This document shows positions 8,216-18,383 of a stretch of 64,000 nt of DNA, one piece after another (the first letter of the stretch is position 1; every line of letters begins with the position of its first letter). The stretch is from Azospirillum soli (GTDB lineage Bacteria; Pseudomonadota; Alphaproteobacteria; Azospirillales; Azospirillaceae), in NCBI RefSeq assembly GCF_017876165.1, contig NZ_JAGINQ010000024.1:1-64000 (forward strand), read 5' to 3'. Under the pieces are notes generated by a model. The model did no database searches. It was not told the origin of the DNA and worked only from the letters and a program-made list of their open reading frames with translations. Made by a program: the position numbers and the translations under genes.

Positions 8216-9511
8216 ATGAAGAACGATTCACGCAGCCATGGCCTGTGGGAGCGCTCGGCCCCTCCGCCGCCGGCCACCGCCCCGCTGAACGGCGACATCG
8301 ACGTGGACGTGGCCGTGATCGGCGCCGGCTTCACGGGCGTGTCGGCGGCGCTCCACCTCGCGCAGGGCGGCGCCTCCGTCGCCGTGCTGGAGGCGGTGGA
8401 GATCGGCTTCGGCGGCTCCGGCCGCAACGTCGGCCTCGTCAACGCCGGCATGTGGGTGATGCCGGACGAGTTGCCCGCCGTGCTGGGCGACACGCACGGG
8501 CCGCGGCTGCTCGACCTGCTCGGCAACGGGCCGAGCGTCGTCTTCGACCTGATCGAGCGCCATGGCATCGCCTGCGAAGCGGAGCGGCAGGGCACCCTGC
8601 ATTGCGCCGTGGGGCCAAAAGGCTTCAAGGAACTTCAGGAGCGCGCCCGGCAGTGGCAGGAGCGCGGGGCCCCCGTCCACCTCCTCGGCGCGGAGGAAAC
8701 GGCCGGCAAGGTTGGAACCAGCGCTTACGCCGGTTCCCTGCTCGATCTGCGCGCCGGGACCATCCAGCCGCTTGCCTACGCCCGTGGTCTGGCCGCCGCC
8801 GCCATCGCCGCCGGAGCAACAGTCCACACCGACAGCCCGGTCACGTCGGTCGCCGACGAGGGCTCGGCGTGGCGCCTGCGCACGCCGCGCGGGTCGGTCC
8901 GCGCCGCGTGGGTGATCGTCGCGACCAACGCCTACACCAGCGCGATCCCCGGCGGTGTCTGGCCGGAGGTGCGCGGCGAACTCGTCCATCTTCCCTATTT
9001 CAACCTCGCGACGAAACCGCTCGCGGACGATCTGGCCCGCTCCATTCTGCCCGAACGGCAGGGCGTGTGGGACACCTGCGAGGTTCTCAGCTCCTTTCGC
9101 TTCGACCGGCAGAACCGGCTCGTGTTCGGCAGCGTCGGCGCGTTGCGCGGGACAGGACTTGCGATCCACCGCAACTGGGGCCGGCGGGCGCTCGCCAAGC
9201 TGTTCCCGCAGCTCCGGGGCGTGGAGTTCGAGACGGAGTGGTACGGCCAGATCGGCATGACCGACAACGCCCTGCCGCGCTTCCATCGCCTCGGCCGTCA
9301 GGTCCTGTCCTTCAGCGGCTACAACGGCCGTGGCATCGCGCCCGGCACGGTGTTCGGGCGGTGTCTGGCGCAACGGGTGCTCGGTACGCTGAGCGAGGCC
9401 GACCTGCCGCTGCCGGTCACCGATCCCGAACCCGCCAAATACCGGGTCGCGAAGGAAGCCTATTACGAGGTCGGCGCCCAGCTGGTCCACGTCGCGGGCG
9501 CGCGCTTCTGA
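8216..9511 (+). CDS. FAD-dependent amine/amino-acid oxidoreductase (PuuB/DadA type)
   Basis: A 431-residue flavoprotein with an N-terminal FAD-binding Rossmann motif (DVAVIGAGFTGVSAALHLAQ), an FGGSGRNVGLVNAGMW segment typical of gamma-glutamylputrescine oxidase and related DAO-superfamily enzymes, and a C-terminal GYNGRGIAPGT motif that contacts the flavin. It probably oxidises a secondary or glutamylated amine; the exact substrate is inferred. The ATG at 8216 is chosen because GGGGAGAGGA lies 6 bp upstream; an in-frame ATG at 8177 lacks such a site. It is divergent from, and probably controlled by, the adjacent LysR regulator. Confidence 0.8.
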   Translation: MKNDSRSHGLWERSAPPPPATAPLNGDIDVDVAVIGAGFTGVSAALHLAQGGASVAVLEAVEIGFGGSGRNVGLVNAGMWVMPDELPAVLGDTHGPRLLDLLGNGPSVVFDLIERHGIACEAERQGTLHCAVGPKGFKELQERARQWQERGAPVHLLGAEETAGKVGTSAYAGSLLDLRAGTIQPLAYARGLAAAAIAAGATVHTDSPVTSVADEGSAWRLRTPRGSVRAAWVIVATNAYTSAIPGGVWPEVRGELVHLPYFNLATKPLADDLARSILPERQGVWDTCEVLSSFRFDRQNRLVFGSVGALRGTGLAIHRNWGRRALAKLFPQLRGVEFETEWYGQIGMTDNALPRFHRLGRQVLSFSGYNGRGIAPGTVFGRCLAQRVLGTLSEADLPLPVTDPEPAKYRVAKEAYYEVGAQLVHVAGARF

Positions 9512-9550
9512 AGGACCGGCGGGGCATGGCGAAAGACCGGCAGCCTCAGA

Positions 9551-10261
9551 TTACTCGATCGACGTTCGGAACCGGTAGCCGACGCCCGGTTCGGTGACGA
9601 TCAGGCCCGGTCGGTTGGGGTCAGCCTCCAGCTTCTGGCGAAGCTGCTTCACATAGACGCGCAGATAGGCCGTGTCGTGGACGTGCGCCGGCCCCCAGAC
9701 GGTGCGCAGCAGTTCGGTATGGGTCAGCACATGGTCGGCGTGGCGGGCGAGTGCGGCCAGCAACTCGAACTCGCGCCGGGACAGGTGGACCTCCTGCCCG
9801 TCGCGCGTCACCACGCGGCGGGCGAGGTCCACGGTGACCGGCCCGGCGGCGACGGTGGTGGGCGGCGGGCCGTCCTGGGGGCGCTGGCGCAGGGCCGCGC
9901 GCACGCGGGCCATCAGCTCGGCCGTGCCGAACGGCTTGACCACATAGTCCACCGCCCCCCGGTCCAGCGCCTCGACCTTGTCGTATTCCTGCGCCCGCAC
10001 GGACAGGACGATGACCGGCGCCGGCCGGATCGCCTGGATGGCGGTGACCACCTCCTGCCCGTCCAGGTCGGGAAGGCCGAGGTCGAGGATGACCAGATCG
10101 GGCCGCTCGGCCTCGAAGGCCGAGATGCCGCCGCGCCCGTTCTCCGCCTCCACCACGGCGTAGCCGTTGGCGCTCAGGCTGATGCGCAGGAAGCGGCGGA
10201 TCTGCGGTTCGTCATCGACGATCAGAACCTTGGACATCGTGGGGAGCATTGTGGAGGGCAT
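9551..10261 (-). CDS. kdpE: KdpE, potassium-responsive response regulator
   Basis: An OmpR-family response regulator of 236 residues. The receiver domain has the acidic pair DDE, the phosphoacceptor in LVILDLGLPDLDG, and VKPF. The C-terminal winged helix contains LSRREFELLAALARH and RVYVKQLRQKLE. It is phosphorylated by KdpD under K+ limitation or osmotic upshift and activates kdpFABC. It is the last gene of the operon, 12 bp after kdpD. The start at 10261 follows the GGAG at the kdpD stop; MSKVLIVDD at 10237 is a possible shorter start but has no ribosome site. Confidence 0.93.
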   Translation of the reverse strand: MPSTMLPTMSKVLIVDDEPQIRRFLRISLSANGYAVVEAENGRGGISAFEAERPDLVILDLGLPDLDGQEVVTAIQAIRPAPVIVLSVRAQEYDKVEALDRGAVDYVVKPFGTAELMARVRAALRQRPQDGPPPTTVAAGPVTVDLARRVVTRDGQEVHLSRREFELLAALARHADHVLTHTELLRTVWGPAHVHDTAYLRVYVKQLRQKLEADPNRPGLIVTEPGVGYRFRTSIE

Positions 10262-10273
10262 GGCGCGGCTCGT

Positions 10274-12979
10274 TCATTCTCCGGCGGGGGTGCCGGCGTC
10301 CGCCAGATCCGGCTCGGCGGCGGCGGGCAGGGTGATGGCGATGATCGTCCCGACGCCGTTCCGGCCCGGCCGCGCCGCGATGGTGCCGCCGTGCGCCTCG
10401 ACGATGCCCCGGCAGATGGCCAGCCCCAGCCCGGTGCCGGCGGTCTGGCTGTCGCCGGCCTGGACGCGGTAGAACATGTCGAAGACGCGCTCGCGGTCCC
10501 GCTCGGGGATGCCTGGCCCCTGGTCGCAGACCTCGGCCTCGACCCGCTCGTCGCCCCGTTCGGCCCGGATCGACAGGGCCGTGCCCTCCGGCGCGTATTT
10601 GCAGGCGTTGTCGATCAGGTTGAAAAACACCTGCTCCAGCAGCACCGGGTCGGCGCGCAGCAGCGGCAGGTCCGGCGCCAGCTCCAGCCGCACGCGGCGG
10701 TCGCGCAGCATCGTGGACGCCCGCCGCAGGGCGGCTCCGAGGACGTCGCCCAGGTCCACCCAGTCGGCGCGCGGCTTCAGGGCGCCGGAACCGATGCGCG
10801 TCATGTCCAGCAGGTTCTGGACAAAGCGGTTCAGCCGCTCGGCTTCCTCCTGGATGGTCTGCGCCAGCTCCAGCCGTTCGTCCGGCGACAGGGTCTTGCC
10901 GTAGTCGTGCAGGCTCGACGCCGCGCCGAGGATCGAGACCAGCGGTGTGCGCAGGTCGTGCGACAGGGAGGACAGCAGGGCCGCCCGCAGCCGTTCCGTC
11001 TCGGCGGCGACGCGCGCCGCCTCCACGTCGGAGACCAGAGCCGTGCGCTCGACGGCCACCGCCGCCTGATCGGCCAGGGTCGCCAGCAGCCGGTTCTGCT
11101 CCGGCGTCAGCAGGTCCCGGCCGGCGGCCAGCTGCACCCCCAGAACGCCGACCGGCCCCCGCCCGGTCCTCAGCGGCAGGAACAGCCAGTCCGAGGAGGG
11201 CAGCGTGGCCGACCCGCGCCCGGCCGGCTTGCCGTTGTCCCACGCCCATTGGGCCGCCGCCCTGGCCCGTTCGTCGAGCTGGTCCTCCGGCGGGTAGCCG
11301 GCCTTGATCTCCAGCCGTTCGTCCTCGGGCATCAGCACCAGCGAGGCGCCGTTCATGGTGGCCGCCACATGGTGGACGACCGCCCACAGCACGTCGTCCA
11401 GCCCGACCGCCGCCGAGATGCGGCGGTTGAAGTCGTACAGGTTGGCGGTGCGCCGGGCGCTCAGCCGCGTCGCCTCCACCTGGGCGCGCAGCCGGGTGGC
11501 GAGGTTGGAGGTGATCATGGCCGCCGCCAGGAAGAAGAACACCGTCAGGATGTTCTGCGCGTCCGAGATGGCCAGGGTCAGGCGCGGCTCGGTGAAGAAG
11601 AAGTTGAAGACGCAGAAGCTGAGGACGGAGGCGAAGACCGACGGCCAGCGCCCGTAACGCATGGCGACCAGCAGCACGCCGATCAGATAGGCGACCGAGA
11701 TGTTGGCGACCGGCAGCCACAGGTCGATCAGGAAGGCGACGCCCGTCGCCGCCGCGACGACGGCGGCGGTGGCCGCGTAGGCCGGCCAGTCCACCGGTTC
11801 GCGCGCCGCACCGGTTTCCAGCGTCCGCGCCGGGCGGTCGTCCTCCCCGGCCATCACCAGCAGGTCGAAATCCTCGGTCTTCGCCAGCAGCTCGGCCGTG
11901 ACCGAATGGCCGAGGCGGCGCAGCCAGCGCCGGGGCCGCTCCCGGCCGACGATGATCTGCGTGGCGTTGCGGGACCGCGCGAAGGACAGGATTTCCTCCG
12001 CGACCCGGTCGCCCTGGACCACCACCGTCTCCCCGCCCAGCTGTTCGGCCAGCAGCAGCGCTTGGGCGATGCCGTCCTTGTCCTCCTCCGACAGGGATTG
12101 GTGGCGGTGCGTCTCGACGTAGAGCACGACCCAGGGGGCGTCGCGCCGTTCGGCGATGCGCTTGGTCGTGCGCACCAGCCGCAGCGCCTGCGGCCCGTCG
12201 CCGACGCAGGCGACGATGCGCTCGCGCGTCGGCCAGGGGCCGGCGATGGCGTGCGAGCGCATGTAGCGCAGCATCTGCGCGTCCACCCGTTCGGCCGCCT
12301 GCCGCAGGGCCATTTCGCGCAGCGCCGTCAGGTTGCCGGGCGAGAAGAAATGGCCGATGGCGCGCCGCGCCTGCTCGGGCACATAGACCTTGCCTTCCTC
12401 CAGGCGGCGGATGAGTTCCTGGGGCGGCAGGTCGATCAGCTCGATCTCGTCGGCGCCGTGCAGGACGCTGTCGGGCAGCGTCTCGCGCACCGTGACACCG
12501 GTGATGCGCTCGACGACGTCGTTCAGGCTTTCCAGATGCTGCACGTTGAGCGTGGAGTGGACGTCGATGCCGGCGTCCAGAATCTCCTCCACGTCCTGCC
12601 AGCGTTTCAGGTGGCGGCTGCCGGGGATGTTGGTGTGGGCCAGCTCGTCCACCAGCACCAGCGCCGGGCGGCGCGCCAGGATGGCGTCCAGGTCCATTTC
12701 GTGGAACGGCCGCCCCCGGTAGTCGATGGCCCGGCGCGGCAGCACGTCCAGCCCGGTCAGCAACGTCTCCGTCTCGGCGCGGCCGTGCGTTTCGACGACG
12801 CCGACCAGCACGTCCACGCCCTCGCGCCGCCGCGCCTGGGCGTCTTCCAGCATGGCGTAGGTCTTCCCCACGCCGGGGGCGGCGCCGAGGAAGATCTTCA
12901 GCCGGCCGTGCCGCTCGCGGATGGCCTCCTCGAGCAGCGCGTCGGGTGACGGACGATCGGTGTGGTCGGTGTCGGCCAT
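10274..12979 (-). CDS. kdpD: KdpD, osmosensitive K+ channel sensor histidine kinase
   Basis: A 901-residue membrane kinase. The N-terminal KdpD domain has a Walker A loop (FLGAAPGVGKTYAML, residues about 30-44) and a Walker B-like LVLVDELAHTN; then a universal-stress-protein-like domain, the DUF4118 bundle of four membrane helices (about residues 395-500), a GAF-like region, the phosphoacceptor H box LSSLSHDLRTPLVS, and the ATPase motifs DNACKYAPEGT and GTGLGLAICRGIVEAHGG. It senses low K+ or turgor and controls KdpE. It sits 12 bp after kdpC and 12 bp before kdpE, so all are one transcript. Confidence 0.96.
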   Translation of the reverse strand: MADTDHTDRPSPDALLEEAIRERHGRLKIFLGAAPGVGKTYAMLEDAQARRREGVDVLVGVVETHGRAETETLLTGLDVLPRRAIDYRGRPFHEMDLDAILARRPALVLVDELAHTNIPGSRHLKRWQDVEEILDAGIDVHSTLNVQHLESLNDVVERITGVTVRETLPDSVLHGADEIELIDLPPQELIRRLEEGKVYVPEQARRAIGHFFSPGNLTALREMALRQAAERVDAQMLRYMRSHAIAGPWPTRERIVACVGDGPQALRLVRTTKRIAERRDAPWVVLYVETHRHQSLSEEDKDGIAQALLLAEQLGGETVVVQGDRVAEEILSFARSRNATQIIVGRERPRRWLRRLGHSVTAELLAKTEDFDLLVMAGEDDRPARTLETGAAREPVDWPAYAATAAVVAAATGVAFLIDLWLPVANISVAYLIGVLLVAMRYGRWPSVFASVLSFCVFNFFFTEPRLTLAISDAQNILTVFFFLAAAMITSNLATRLRAQVEATRLSARRTANLYDFNRRISAAVGLDDVLWAVVHHVAATMNGASLVLMPEDERLEIKAGYPPEDQLDERARAAAQWAWDNGKPAGRGSATLPSSDWLFLPLRTGRGPVGVLGVQLAAGRDLLTPEQNRLLATLADQAAVAVERTALVSDVEAARVAAETERLRAALLSSLSHDLRTPLVSILGAASSLHDYGKTLSPDERLELAQTIQEEAERLNRFVQNLLDMTRIGSGALKPRADWVDLGDVLGAALRRASTMLRDRRVRLELAPDLPLLRADPVLLEQVFFNLIDNACKYAPEGTALSIRAERGDERVEAEVCDQGPGIPERDRERVFDMFYRVQAGDSQTAGTGLGLAICRGIVEAHGGTIAARPGRNGVGTIIAITLPAAAEPDLADAGTPAGE

Positions 12980-12991
12980 GCGTGTCGGCGT

Positions 12992-13573
12992 CTACTTCAT
13001 GGGGAACCGTTCGTCGAGCGCGAGGTTGAGCCGCAGCACGTTCACCCGCGGCTCTCCCAGCATGCCCCAGAACCGGCCTCTGGTCTCCTCCGCGATCAGG
13101 GCGCGCACCGCCTCTTCCGGCACGCCGCGCGCCCTGGCGACGCGGGCGGCCTGATAGAGCGCCGCCGCCGGCGACAGGTCTGGGTCGAGGCCGCTGGCCG
13201 AGGCGGTGACGAGATCGGCCGGCACCGGCCCCTTGGCGTCCGGGTTTTCTGCTTTTACTGCCTCCACCCGCGCGGTCACCGTGTCCGCCAGCGCCTTGGC
13301 CGTGGGGCCGAGGTTCGACGCGCCGGAGGCCGCCGCATCGTAGCCGTTGGGGCCGGCCGCCGACGGGCGCGGGTGGACATACTCCGGCCGGATGAAGCCT
13401 TGCGCGATCAGGGCCGAGCCGACGACATGGCCGTCGCGCTCGATCAGGCTGCCGTTCGCCTGGGCCGGAAAGACCGCCTGGGCGATGCCGGTGACGGCCA
13501 GCGGATAGACGAGGCCGGTCAGCACGGTCATGGCGGCCAGCAGCAGAAGGGCGGGGCGAAGTTCCTTGAGCAT
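12992..13573 (-). CDS. kdpC: KdpC, K+-transporting ATPase subunit C
   Basis: A 193-residue periplasmic subunit with one N-terminal membrane helix ([22 protein letters not shown]), followed by GSLIERDG, the YVHPRPSAA motif and a C-terminal [13 protein letters not shown], all typical of KdpC. It stabilises the KdpFABC complex and aids K+ binding. The start MLKELRPAL at 13573 is preferred because GGAGGA lies just upstream and family members begin this way; an upstream ATG at 13594 would overlap kdpB by 8 bases. Confidence 0.94.
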   Translation of the reverse strand: MLKELRPALLLLAAMTVLTGLVYPLAVTGIAQAVFPAQANGSLIERDGHVVGSALIAQGFIRPEYVHPRPSAAGPNGYDAAASGASNLGPTAKALADTVTARVEAVKAENPDAKGPVPADLVTASASGLDPDLSPAAALYQAARVARARGVPEEAVRALIAEETRGRFWGMLGEPRVNVLRLNLALDERFPMK

Positions 13574-13586
13574 GTCTTCCTCCGGG

Positions 13587-15689
13587 TCAGGCAAGGCCGA
13601 GGGCGGTCACGGCGAGGTCAATGGCCTTGATGCCGAGGAACGGCACCACGAGGCCGCCGAGGCCGTAGACCAGCAGGTTCCGGCGCAGCAGCACGGCGGC
13701 CGGCGCCGGCCGGTAGGCCACACCCCGCAGCGCCAGCGGGATCAGCGCCACGATGACCAGCGCGTTGAAGATGATGGCGGACAGGACGGCGCTCTGCGGG
13801 CTCGCCAGCCCCATGACGTTCAGCGCCTGCAACTGCGGGATGCCGGCGATGAACAGGGCCGGGATGATCGCGAAGTATTTCGCCACGTCGTTGGCGATGG
13901 AGAAGGTGGTCAGCGCCCCCCGGCTCATCAGCAGCTGCTTGCCGATCATGACGATCTCGATCAGCTTGGTCGGGTCGCTTTCCAGGTCCACCATGTTGCC
14001 GGCCTCGCGCGCCGCCTGCGTGCCGGTGTTCATGGCCACGCCCACGTCGGCCTGTGCCAGCGCCGGCGCGTCGTTGGAGCCGTCGCCGCACATGGCGACC
14101 AGCCGCCCCTCGGCTTGGTGGGAGCGGATCAGCTCCAGCTTGCGCTCCGGCGTGGCCTCGGCCAGGAAATCGTCCACCCCGGCCTCGGCGGCGATGGCGG
14201 CGGCGGTCAGCGGGTTGTCGCCGGTGACCATGACCGTCCGGATGCCCATGGCCCGCAAGGTCTGGAAGCGCTCGCGGATGCCCGGCTTGACGATGTCCTT
14301 CAGGTAGACGACGCCCAGCACGCGGGCGTCCTTCGCCACCAGCAGCGGCGTGCCGCCGGCCTTGGCGACGCGCTCCACCGCCAGGGCCAGATCGCGCGTC
14401 ACGTTGCGTTGGCCAACGCGGGCGACGATGGCGTCGGAGGCACCCTTGCGGATTTCCGTTATGGCCGCCTGGGGGGCGGCCTGGGCGCCGACCGACCGCA
14501 GCCCCCGGCCGGCCGGGTCCTGTCCGGGCACGTCCACGCCGCTCATGCGCGTCTGGGCGGTGAAGGGGATGAAGGTCAGGGCATCGCGCTCCAGCCCGTC
14601 GGGATGGAAGCCGAAACGCTCCCGCGCCAGGGCCACGATGGACTTGCCCTCCGGCGTCTCGTCGGCCAGCGAGGCGAGGAAGGCGGCCTCGGCCAGTTCG
14701 CGCTCGGCCACGCCGGGGACGGGGATGAACTCCGCCGCCTGCCGGTTGCCCAGCGTGATCGTGCCGGTCTTGTCGAGCAGCAGCACGTCCACGTCGCCCG
14801 CCGCCTCCACCGCGCGGCCGGACTTGGCGATGACGTTGAAGCGCACCAGCCGGTCCATGCCGGCGATGCCGATGGCCGACAGCAGGCCGCCGATGGTGGT
14901 GGGGATCAGCGTGATCAGCAGCGCCACCAGATAGACAGCCGGGATGACCGTGCCCGACCAGCTCGCGAAGGCCGGCAGCGTGACGACGACCAGCAGGAAC
15001 AGGACGGTCATGCCGACCAGAAGGATGGTCAGCGCGATCTCGTTCGGCGTCTTCTGGCGCTTGGCGCCCTCGACCAGCGCGATCATGCGGTCGAGAAAAC
15101 TTTCGCCCGGATTGGTGGTGATGCGCACAACGATGCGGTCGGACACCACCCGCGTGCCGCCGGTCACCGCCGACCGGTCGCCGCCGGACTCGCGGATCAC
15201 CGGGGCGGACTCGCCGGTGATGGCGCTTTCGTCCACCGTGGCGATGCCGGACACCACGTCGCCGTCGCCGGGGATCACGTCGCCCGCCTCGACCAGCACG
15301 AGGTCGCCAGCGCGCAGCGACGTCGCCGGAACGGCGGTCGTGGTGGTGGCGTCGGCCGAGGCCAGCTTGCGGGCCGGCGTCTCGGTCCGGGTCTTGCGCA
15401 GGCTGGCCGCCTGGGCCTTGCCGCGTCCCTCGGCGATGGCCTCGGCGAAGGTCGCGAACAGGACGGTGAACCACAGCCACGCGGCGATCTGCCCCTCCAC
15501 CGCGACGCTGCCGCCGGTTGCGAGGTCGCCGGCGGCCAGCAGGCTGGACAGCAGCGCCGCCACGGCGGTGACGAAGATCACCGGGTTGCGCGCCAGATCG
15601 CGCGGGTTCAGCTTGCGCACGGCGTCGAGGGCGGCGCCGCGCAGGATGGCCCGATCTAACAGGCCGATGGCTTTGGGCCGATGGATCAT
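13587..15689 (-). CDS. kdpB: KdpB, P-type ATPase catalytic subunit of the K+ pump
   Basis: A 700-residue P-type ATPase. It shows the actuator loop [14 protein letters not shown], the phosphorylation motif [11 protein letters not shown] (aspartyl phosphate), the nucleotide-binding region, the hinge [20 protein letters not shown], and [17 protein letters not shown]. It drives K+ uptake through KdpA at the inner membrane. One oddity is an extra run of about 22 residues ([18 protein letters not shown] onward) between MSGVDV and EIRKGASDA in the nucleotide-binding domain, where most family members have a short turn. It starts at ATG 15689 after AGGCGAAGG, 14 bp from kdpA. Confidence 0.97.
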   Translation of the reverse strand: MIHRPKAIGLLDRAILRGAALDAVRKLNPRDLARNPVIFVTAVAALLSSLLAAGDLATGGSVAVEGQIAAWLWFTVLFATFAEAIAEGRGKAQAASLRKTRTETPARKLASADATTTTAVPATSLRAGDLVLVEAGDVIPGDGDVVSGIATVDESAITGESAPVIRESGGDRSAVTGGTRVVSDRIVVRITTNPGESFLDRMIALVEGAKRQKTPNEIALTILLVGMTVLFLLVVVTLPAFASWSGTVIPAVYLVALLITLIPTTIGGLLSAIGIAGMDRLVRFNVIAKSGRAVEAAGDVDVLLLDKTGTITLGNRQAAEFIPVPGVAERELAEAAFLASLADETPEGKSIVALARERFGFHPDGLERDALTFIPFTAQTRMSGVDVPGQDPAGRGLRSVGAQAAPQAAITEIRKGASDAIVARVGQRNVTRDLALAVERVAKAGGTPLLVAKDARVLGVVYLKDIVKPGIRERFQTLRAMGIRTVMVTGDNPLTAAAIAAEAGVDDFLAEATPERKLELIRSHQAEGRLVAMCGDGSNDAPALAQADVGVAMNTGTQAAREAGNMVDLESDPTKLIEIVMIGKQLLMSRGALTTFSIANDVAKYFAIIPALFIAGIPQLQALNVMGLASPQSAVLSAIIFNALVIVALIPLALRGVAYRPAPAAVLLRRNLLVYGLGGLVVPFLGIKAIDLAVTALGLA

Positions 15690-15703
15690 GATGCCTTCGC
15701 CTT

Positions 15704-17410
15704 TCAGAAAAGGGTGCCGGTGGCGAGCAGCAGATGCTCCGCGATCGGTCCCAGGGCGAGTGTGGGGAAGAAGGTCAGGCCGCCGACGATCAGGATGACG
15801 CCGACCAGCAGGCCGACGAACAGCCCGCCGTGCGTCGGGAACGTCCCGGCCGAGACCGGCACCGCCTTCTTCGCCGCGACCGAGCCCGCGATGGCAAGCA
15901 CCGGCACGATGATCAGGAAGCGGCCGATCAGCATCGCCAGCGCCAGCATGCCGTTCTGGTAGGGCGTGTTGGCCGCGAAGCCCGCGAAGGCGGAGCCGTT
16001 GTTGGCGGCGGCCGAGGTGTAGGCGTAGAGGATCTCCGACAGGCCGTGCGGCCCGGCGGCCGTGGCCGACGCGGCGCCGGCCGGCAGAACGATGGACAGC
16101 GCGCCGAGGCCGAGGATGCCGAAGGCCGGCGCCAGGATGGCCAGCACAGCCAGCTTGATCTCCCGCGCCTCGATCTTCTTGCCGAGGTATTCCGGCGTGC
16201 GGCCGACCATCAGCCCGGCGATGAACACCGCCATCACGACGAACAGCAGCATGCCGTAGAGCCCGGCGCCGACACCGCCGACGATGACCTCGCCCAGCAT
16301 CATGTTGACCAGCGGCACCATGCCGGCCAGCGGCATCAGGCTGTCGTGCATGGCGTTGACCGCCCCGCAGGACGCCGCCGTGGTGACCACGGCGAACAGG
16401 ATGGTGGAGGCGATGCCAAAGCGCACCTCCTTGCCCTCCATGTTCACGGGCTGGTCGAGGCCGAGCGCCGCCAGTGCCGGGTTGCCTTGCGCTTCCGCCC
16501 AGCAGGCCACCGCGACCCCGGCCAGGAACAGCACGCCCATGACGGCCAGCAGAGCCCAGCCCTGGCGCACGTCCCCGACCATGCGGCCGAAGCTGTTGGT
16601 CAGGCCGGCGCCGATGGCGAAGATCGCCACCATGTGGATCAGGTTGGCGAGCGGCGTCGGATTCTCGAAGGGATGCGCCGCGTTCTGGCCGAAGAAGCCG
16701 CCGCCGTTGGTGCCCAGATGCTTGATCATCATCTGCGAGGCGACCGGCCCATGCGCGATGACCTGCCGGTCGCCTTCCAGCGTCGTCGCCTCCGTGTAGG
16801 CGCCCAGCGTCTGCGGCACGCCCTGCCACACCAGCACCAGCGCGCCGACGACGCAGACGGGCAGCAGCACGTAGAGCGTGGTGCGCGTCAGATCGACGTA
16901 GAAGTTGCCGACCGTGCGCGCCGACCGCCGCGCGAAGCCGCGGATCAGCGCCACCGCCACGGCGATGCCCGCCGCCGCCGAGACGAAGTTCTGCACCGTC
17001 AGCCCGGCCATCTGGCTGAAGTAGCTCAGCGCGCTTTCGCCGGCGTAGGCTTGCCAGTTGGTGTTGGTGACGAAGCTGACCGCCGTGTTGAAGGCGAGGT
17101 CCGGCGGCATCGACCCCAGCCCGGCCGGGTTGAACGGCAGCCAGGACTGCGCGCGCAACAGCGCGTAGAGCAGCAGCACGCCCGCCAGACTGAAGGTCAG
17201 CACCGACAGCGCGTAGGCGGTCCAGTGCTGCTCCTGCTCGGGGCGGACGCCGCACAGCCGGTACAGGGCGCGCTCCAGCGGGCCGAGCGCGCGGCTCAGC
17301 GCCACCCGCTCGCCGCTGAAGACCCGCGCCATGTAGCCGCCCAGCAGCGGCGTGATCGCGACGACGATGCCGACGAAAAGAACGATCTGAAGAATGCCCG
17401 AGGCGTCCAT
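15704..17410 (-). CDS. kdpA: KdpA, K+-binding and channel subunit
   Basis: A 568-residue protein with about ten membrane segments. It carries the repeated selectivity-filter-like loops of KdpA ([62 protein letters not shown]), related to the K+ channel superfamily. It forms the K+ entry path of the KdpFABC complex in the inner membrane. The start [10 protein letters not shown] at 17410 has the periplasmic N-terminus typical of the family. It follows kdpF by 13 bp. Confidence 0.97.
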   Translation of the reverse strand: MDASGILQIVLFVGIVVAITPLLGGYMARVFSGERVALSRALGPLERALYRLCGVRPEQEQHWTAYALSVLTFSLAGVLLLYALLRAQSWLPFNPAGLGSMPPDLAFNTAVSFVTNTNWQAYAGESALSYFSQMAGLTVQNFVSAAAGIAVAVALIRGFARRSARTVGNFYVDLTRTTLYVLLPVCVVGALVLVWQGVPQTLGAYTEATTLEGDRQVIAHGPVASQMMIKHLGTNGGGFFGQNAAHPFENPTPLANLIHMVAIFAIGAGLTNSFGRMVGDVRQGWALLAVMGVLFLAGVAVACWAEAQGNPALAALGLDQPVNMEGKEVRFGIASTILFAVVTTAASCGAVNAMHDSLMPLAGMVPLVNMMLGEVIVGGVGAGLYGMLLFVVMAVFIAGLMVGRTPEYLGKKIEAREIKLAVLAILAPAFGILGLGALSIVLPAGAASATAAGPHGLSEILYAYTSAAANNGSAFAGFAANTPYQNGMLALAMLIGRFLIIVPVLAIAGSVAAKKAVPVSAGTFPTHGGLFVGLLVGVILIVGGLTFFPTLALGPIAEHLLLATGTLF

Positions 17411-17423
17411 GGATGCCCCCCGC

Positions 17424-17507
17424 TCACAGTCGGCTGAAGGCGTGGACCAGCAGCGCGCTCAGCCCGAAGAAGGCAACGGCGCCGCCAAGGAAAAGCAAGT
17501 CGAGCAA
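17424..17507 (-). CDS. kdpF: KdpF, small membrane subunit of the Kdp ATPase
   Basis: A 27-residue single-helix peptide: (M)[20 protein letters not shown], then HAFSRL. Length, hydrophobicity and position directly before kdpA match KdpF, which stabilises the complex in the membrane. It uses a TTG start at 17507 with GGGAGGG about 4 bp upstream; no ATG or GTG is available in frame. It is easily missed because of its size and rare start codon. As the first gene of the operon, it marks the downstream edge of the kdp promoter region. Confidence 0.8.
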   Translation of the reverse strand: MLDLLFLGGAVAFFGLSALLVHAFSRL

Positions 17508-17647
17508 AACGCCCTCCCGCGATGGATTTCACGCACCATCAGTTGCGCGGAGGGGCATAAAGGATCGATATGGATTTCCGCCCCCGTCCATAAAAGCGGC
17601 GTAAAGCCCTTTCGGACGGGGTGGGGAATGCCTGCGAAAGGACGCTT
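17508..17647 (-). promoter_or_regulatory. kdp operon upstream region with repeated TTTA(T/C)G elements
   Basis: These 140 bp separate the DUF882 gene from kdpF and must contain the kdp promoter if the operon is autonomous. Read on the minus strand, they contain CTTTACG (at 17606-17600), CTTTTATG (17596-17589) and CTTTATG (17562-17556). These are T-rich direct repeats resembling, but not identical to, the AT-rich repeats bound by KdpE in enterobacteria. Assignment as KdpE operators is inference. No convincing -35/-10 pair was fixed. Confidence 0.35.
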
Positions 17648-18292
17648 TTAGGGCTTGAGCCGGCGTTTGGCGAGGGCGCGGTGCAGCCTCATGCGCTCGG
17701 CGACCGTGCGCAGGCGGCCCCGGACGCCCGGCGCGAAGAGATGGTCCAGGTTGCCGCCGAACATCTCCCAACTGCGCACAGGCCCGGTGTCGATGTGCAG
17801 GAAGGAGGAGCGCGGGTACCACCCCACGCCGCCGCGCTTGAGATCCAGCGCCTTGCGGCGCGCGTCCGGCAGGCGCGACGGGAAGGTGATGTCCAACGCC
17901 TTGCCGAGCAGATGCTGGCTGCGTTCGGCCACGCCGAGGCCCTTGCTCGCCAGCTTGGCGTTCGTCTCCGGCGTGCGGAAGGCGGACAGCACGGTCACCT
18001 TGCTCTGCCCGATAGCCTCCATGATGTCGGCCAACAGGTCGAGTGTCCCGATATCCACCGGGCCGACCTTGTCGGCGTGATGGTCGCGCAGAAGCTTGGC
18101 CAGATCGGCCATGGCGTCGGGCAGGGGGCCGTCCGCGTCGCGGTAGGGACCGTCGAAGGTCTCGCCCGTGTTCTGGTTGCGGATCGACAGCCGGCGTGCG
18201 GTGGCCGGCTGAGCCAGCGCGGCGGCCGGCATCAGCACGAGCACGCCGCCGCCGGCGAGGAGATCGCGGCGTCTGAGAGACATCAAGGACAT
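17648..18292 (-). CDS. Tat-exported DUF882 / peptidase M15-like protein
   Basis: A 214-residue protein with a twin-arginine signal peptide (SLRRRDLLAGGGVLVLMPAAALA). The mature part has the DUF882 (YcbK-like) features of the M15 D,D/L,D-peptidase fold: SAFRTPETNAKL, SQHLLGKALDI and SSFLHIDTGPVRSW, which supply zinc-ligand-like His and Asp residues. Related proteins act on peptidoglycan in the periplasm. The C-terminal 40 residues are Arg-rich. It lies between kdp and the tat/nos genes, 91 bp from the tatA-like gene, and may form its own unit. Confidence 0.75.
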   Translation of the reverse strand: MSLMSLRRRDLLAGGGVLVLMPAAALAQPATARRLSIRNQNTGETFDGPYRDADGPLPDAMADLAKLLRDHHADKVGPVDIGTLDLLADIMEAIGQSKVTVLSAFRTPETNAKLASKGLGVAERSQHLLGKALDITFPSRLPDARRKALDLKRGGVGWYPRSSFLHIDTGPVRSWEMFGGNLDHLFAPGVRGRLRTVAERMRLHRALAKRRLKP

Positions 18293-18383
18293 GGCCCCGA
18301 GATTCTCTCCCGCCTGCGGAATGTCAACCGAATAGGTCGTAATCGGCCGAAGGCGTCCGCCGCGAATCCCGCGAAACGGACCC

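Noticed and set aside
6181-9597. Plus-strand open frame of more than 1100 codons antisense to the rRNA methyltransferase and LysR genes
   Set aside because: It is the mirror of high-GC third-position bias in real genes on the other strand and in other frames; composition is Arg/Gly/Ala-rich, and no domain is seen.
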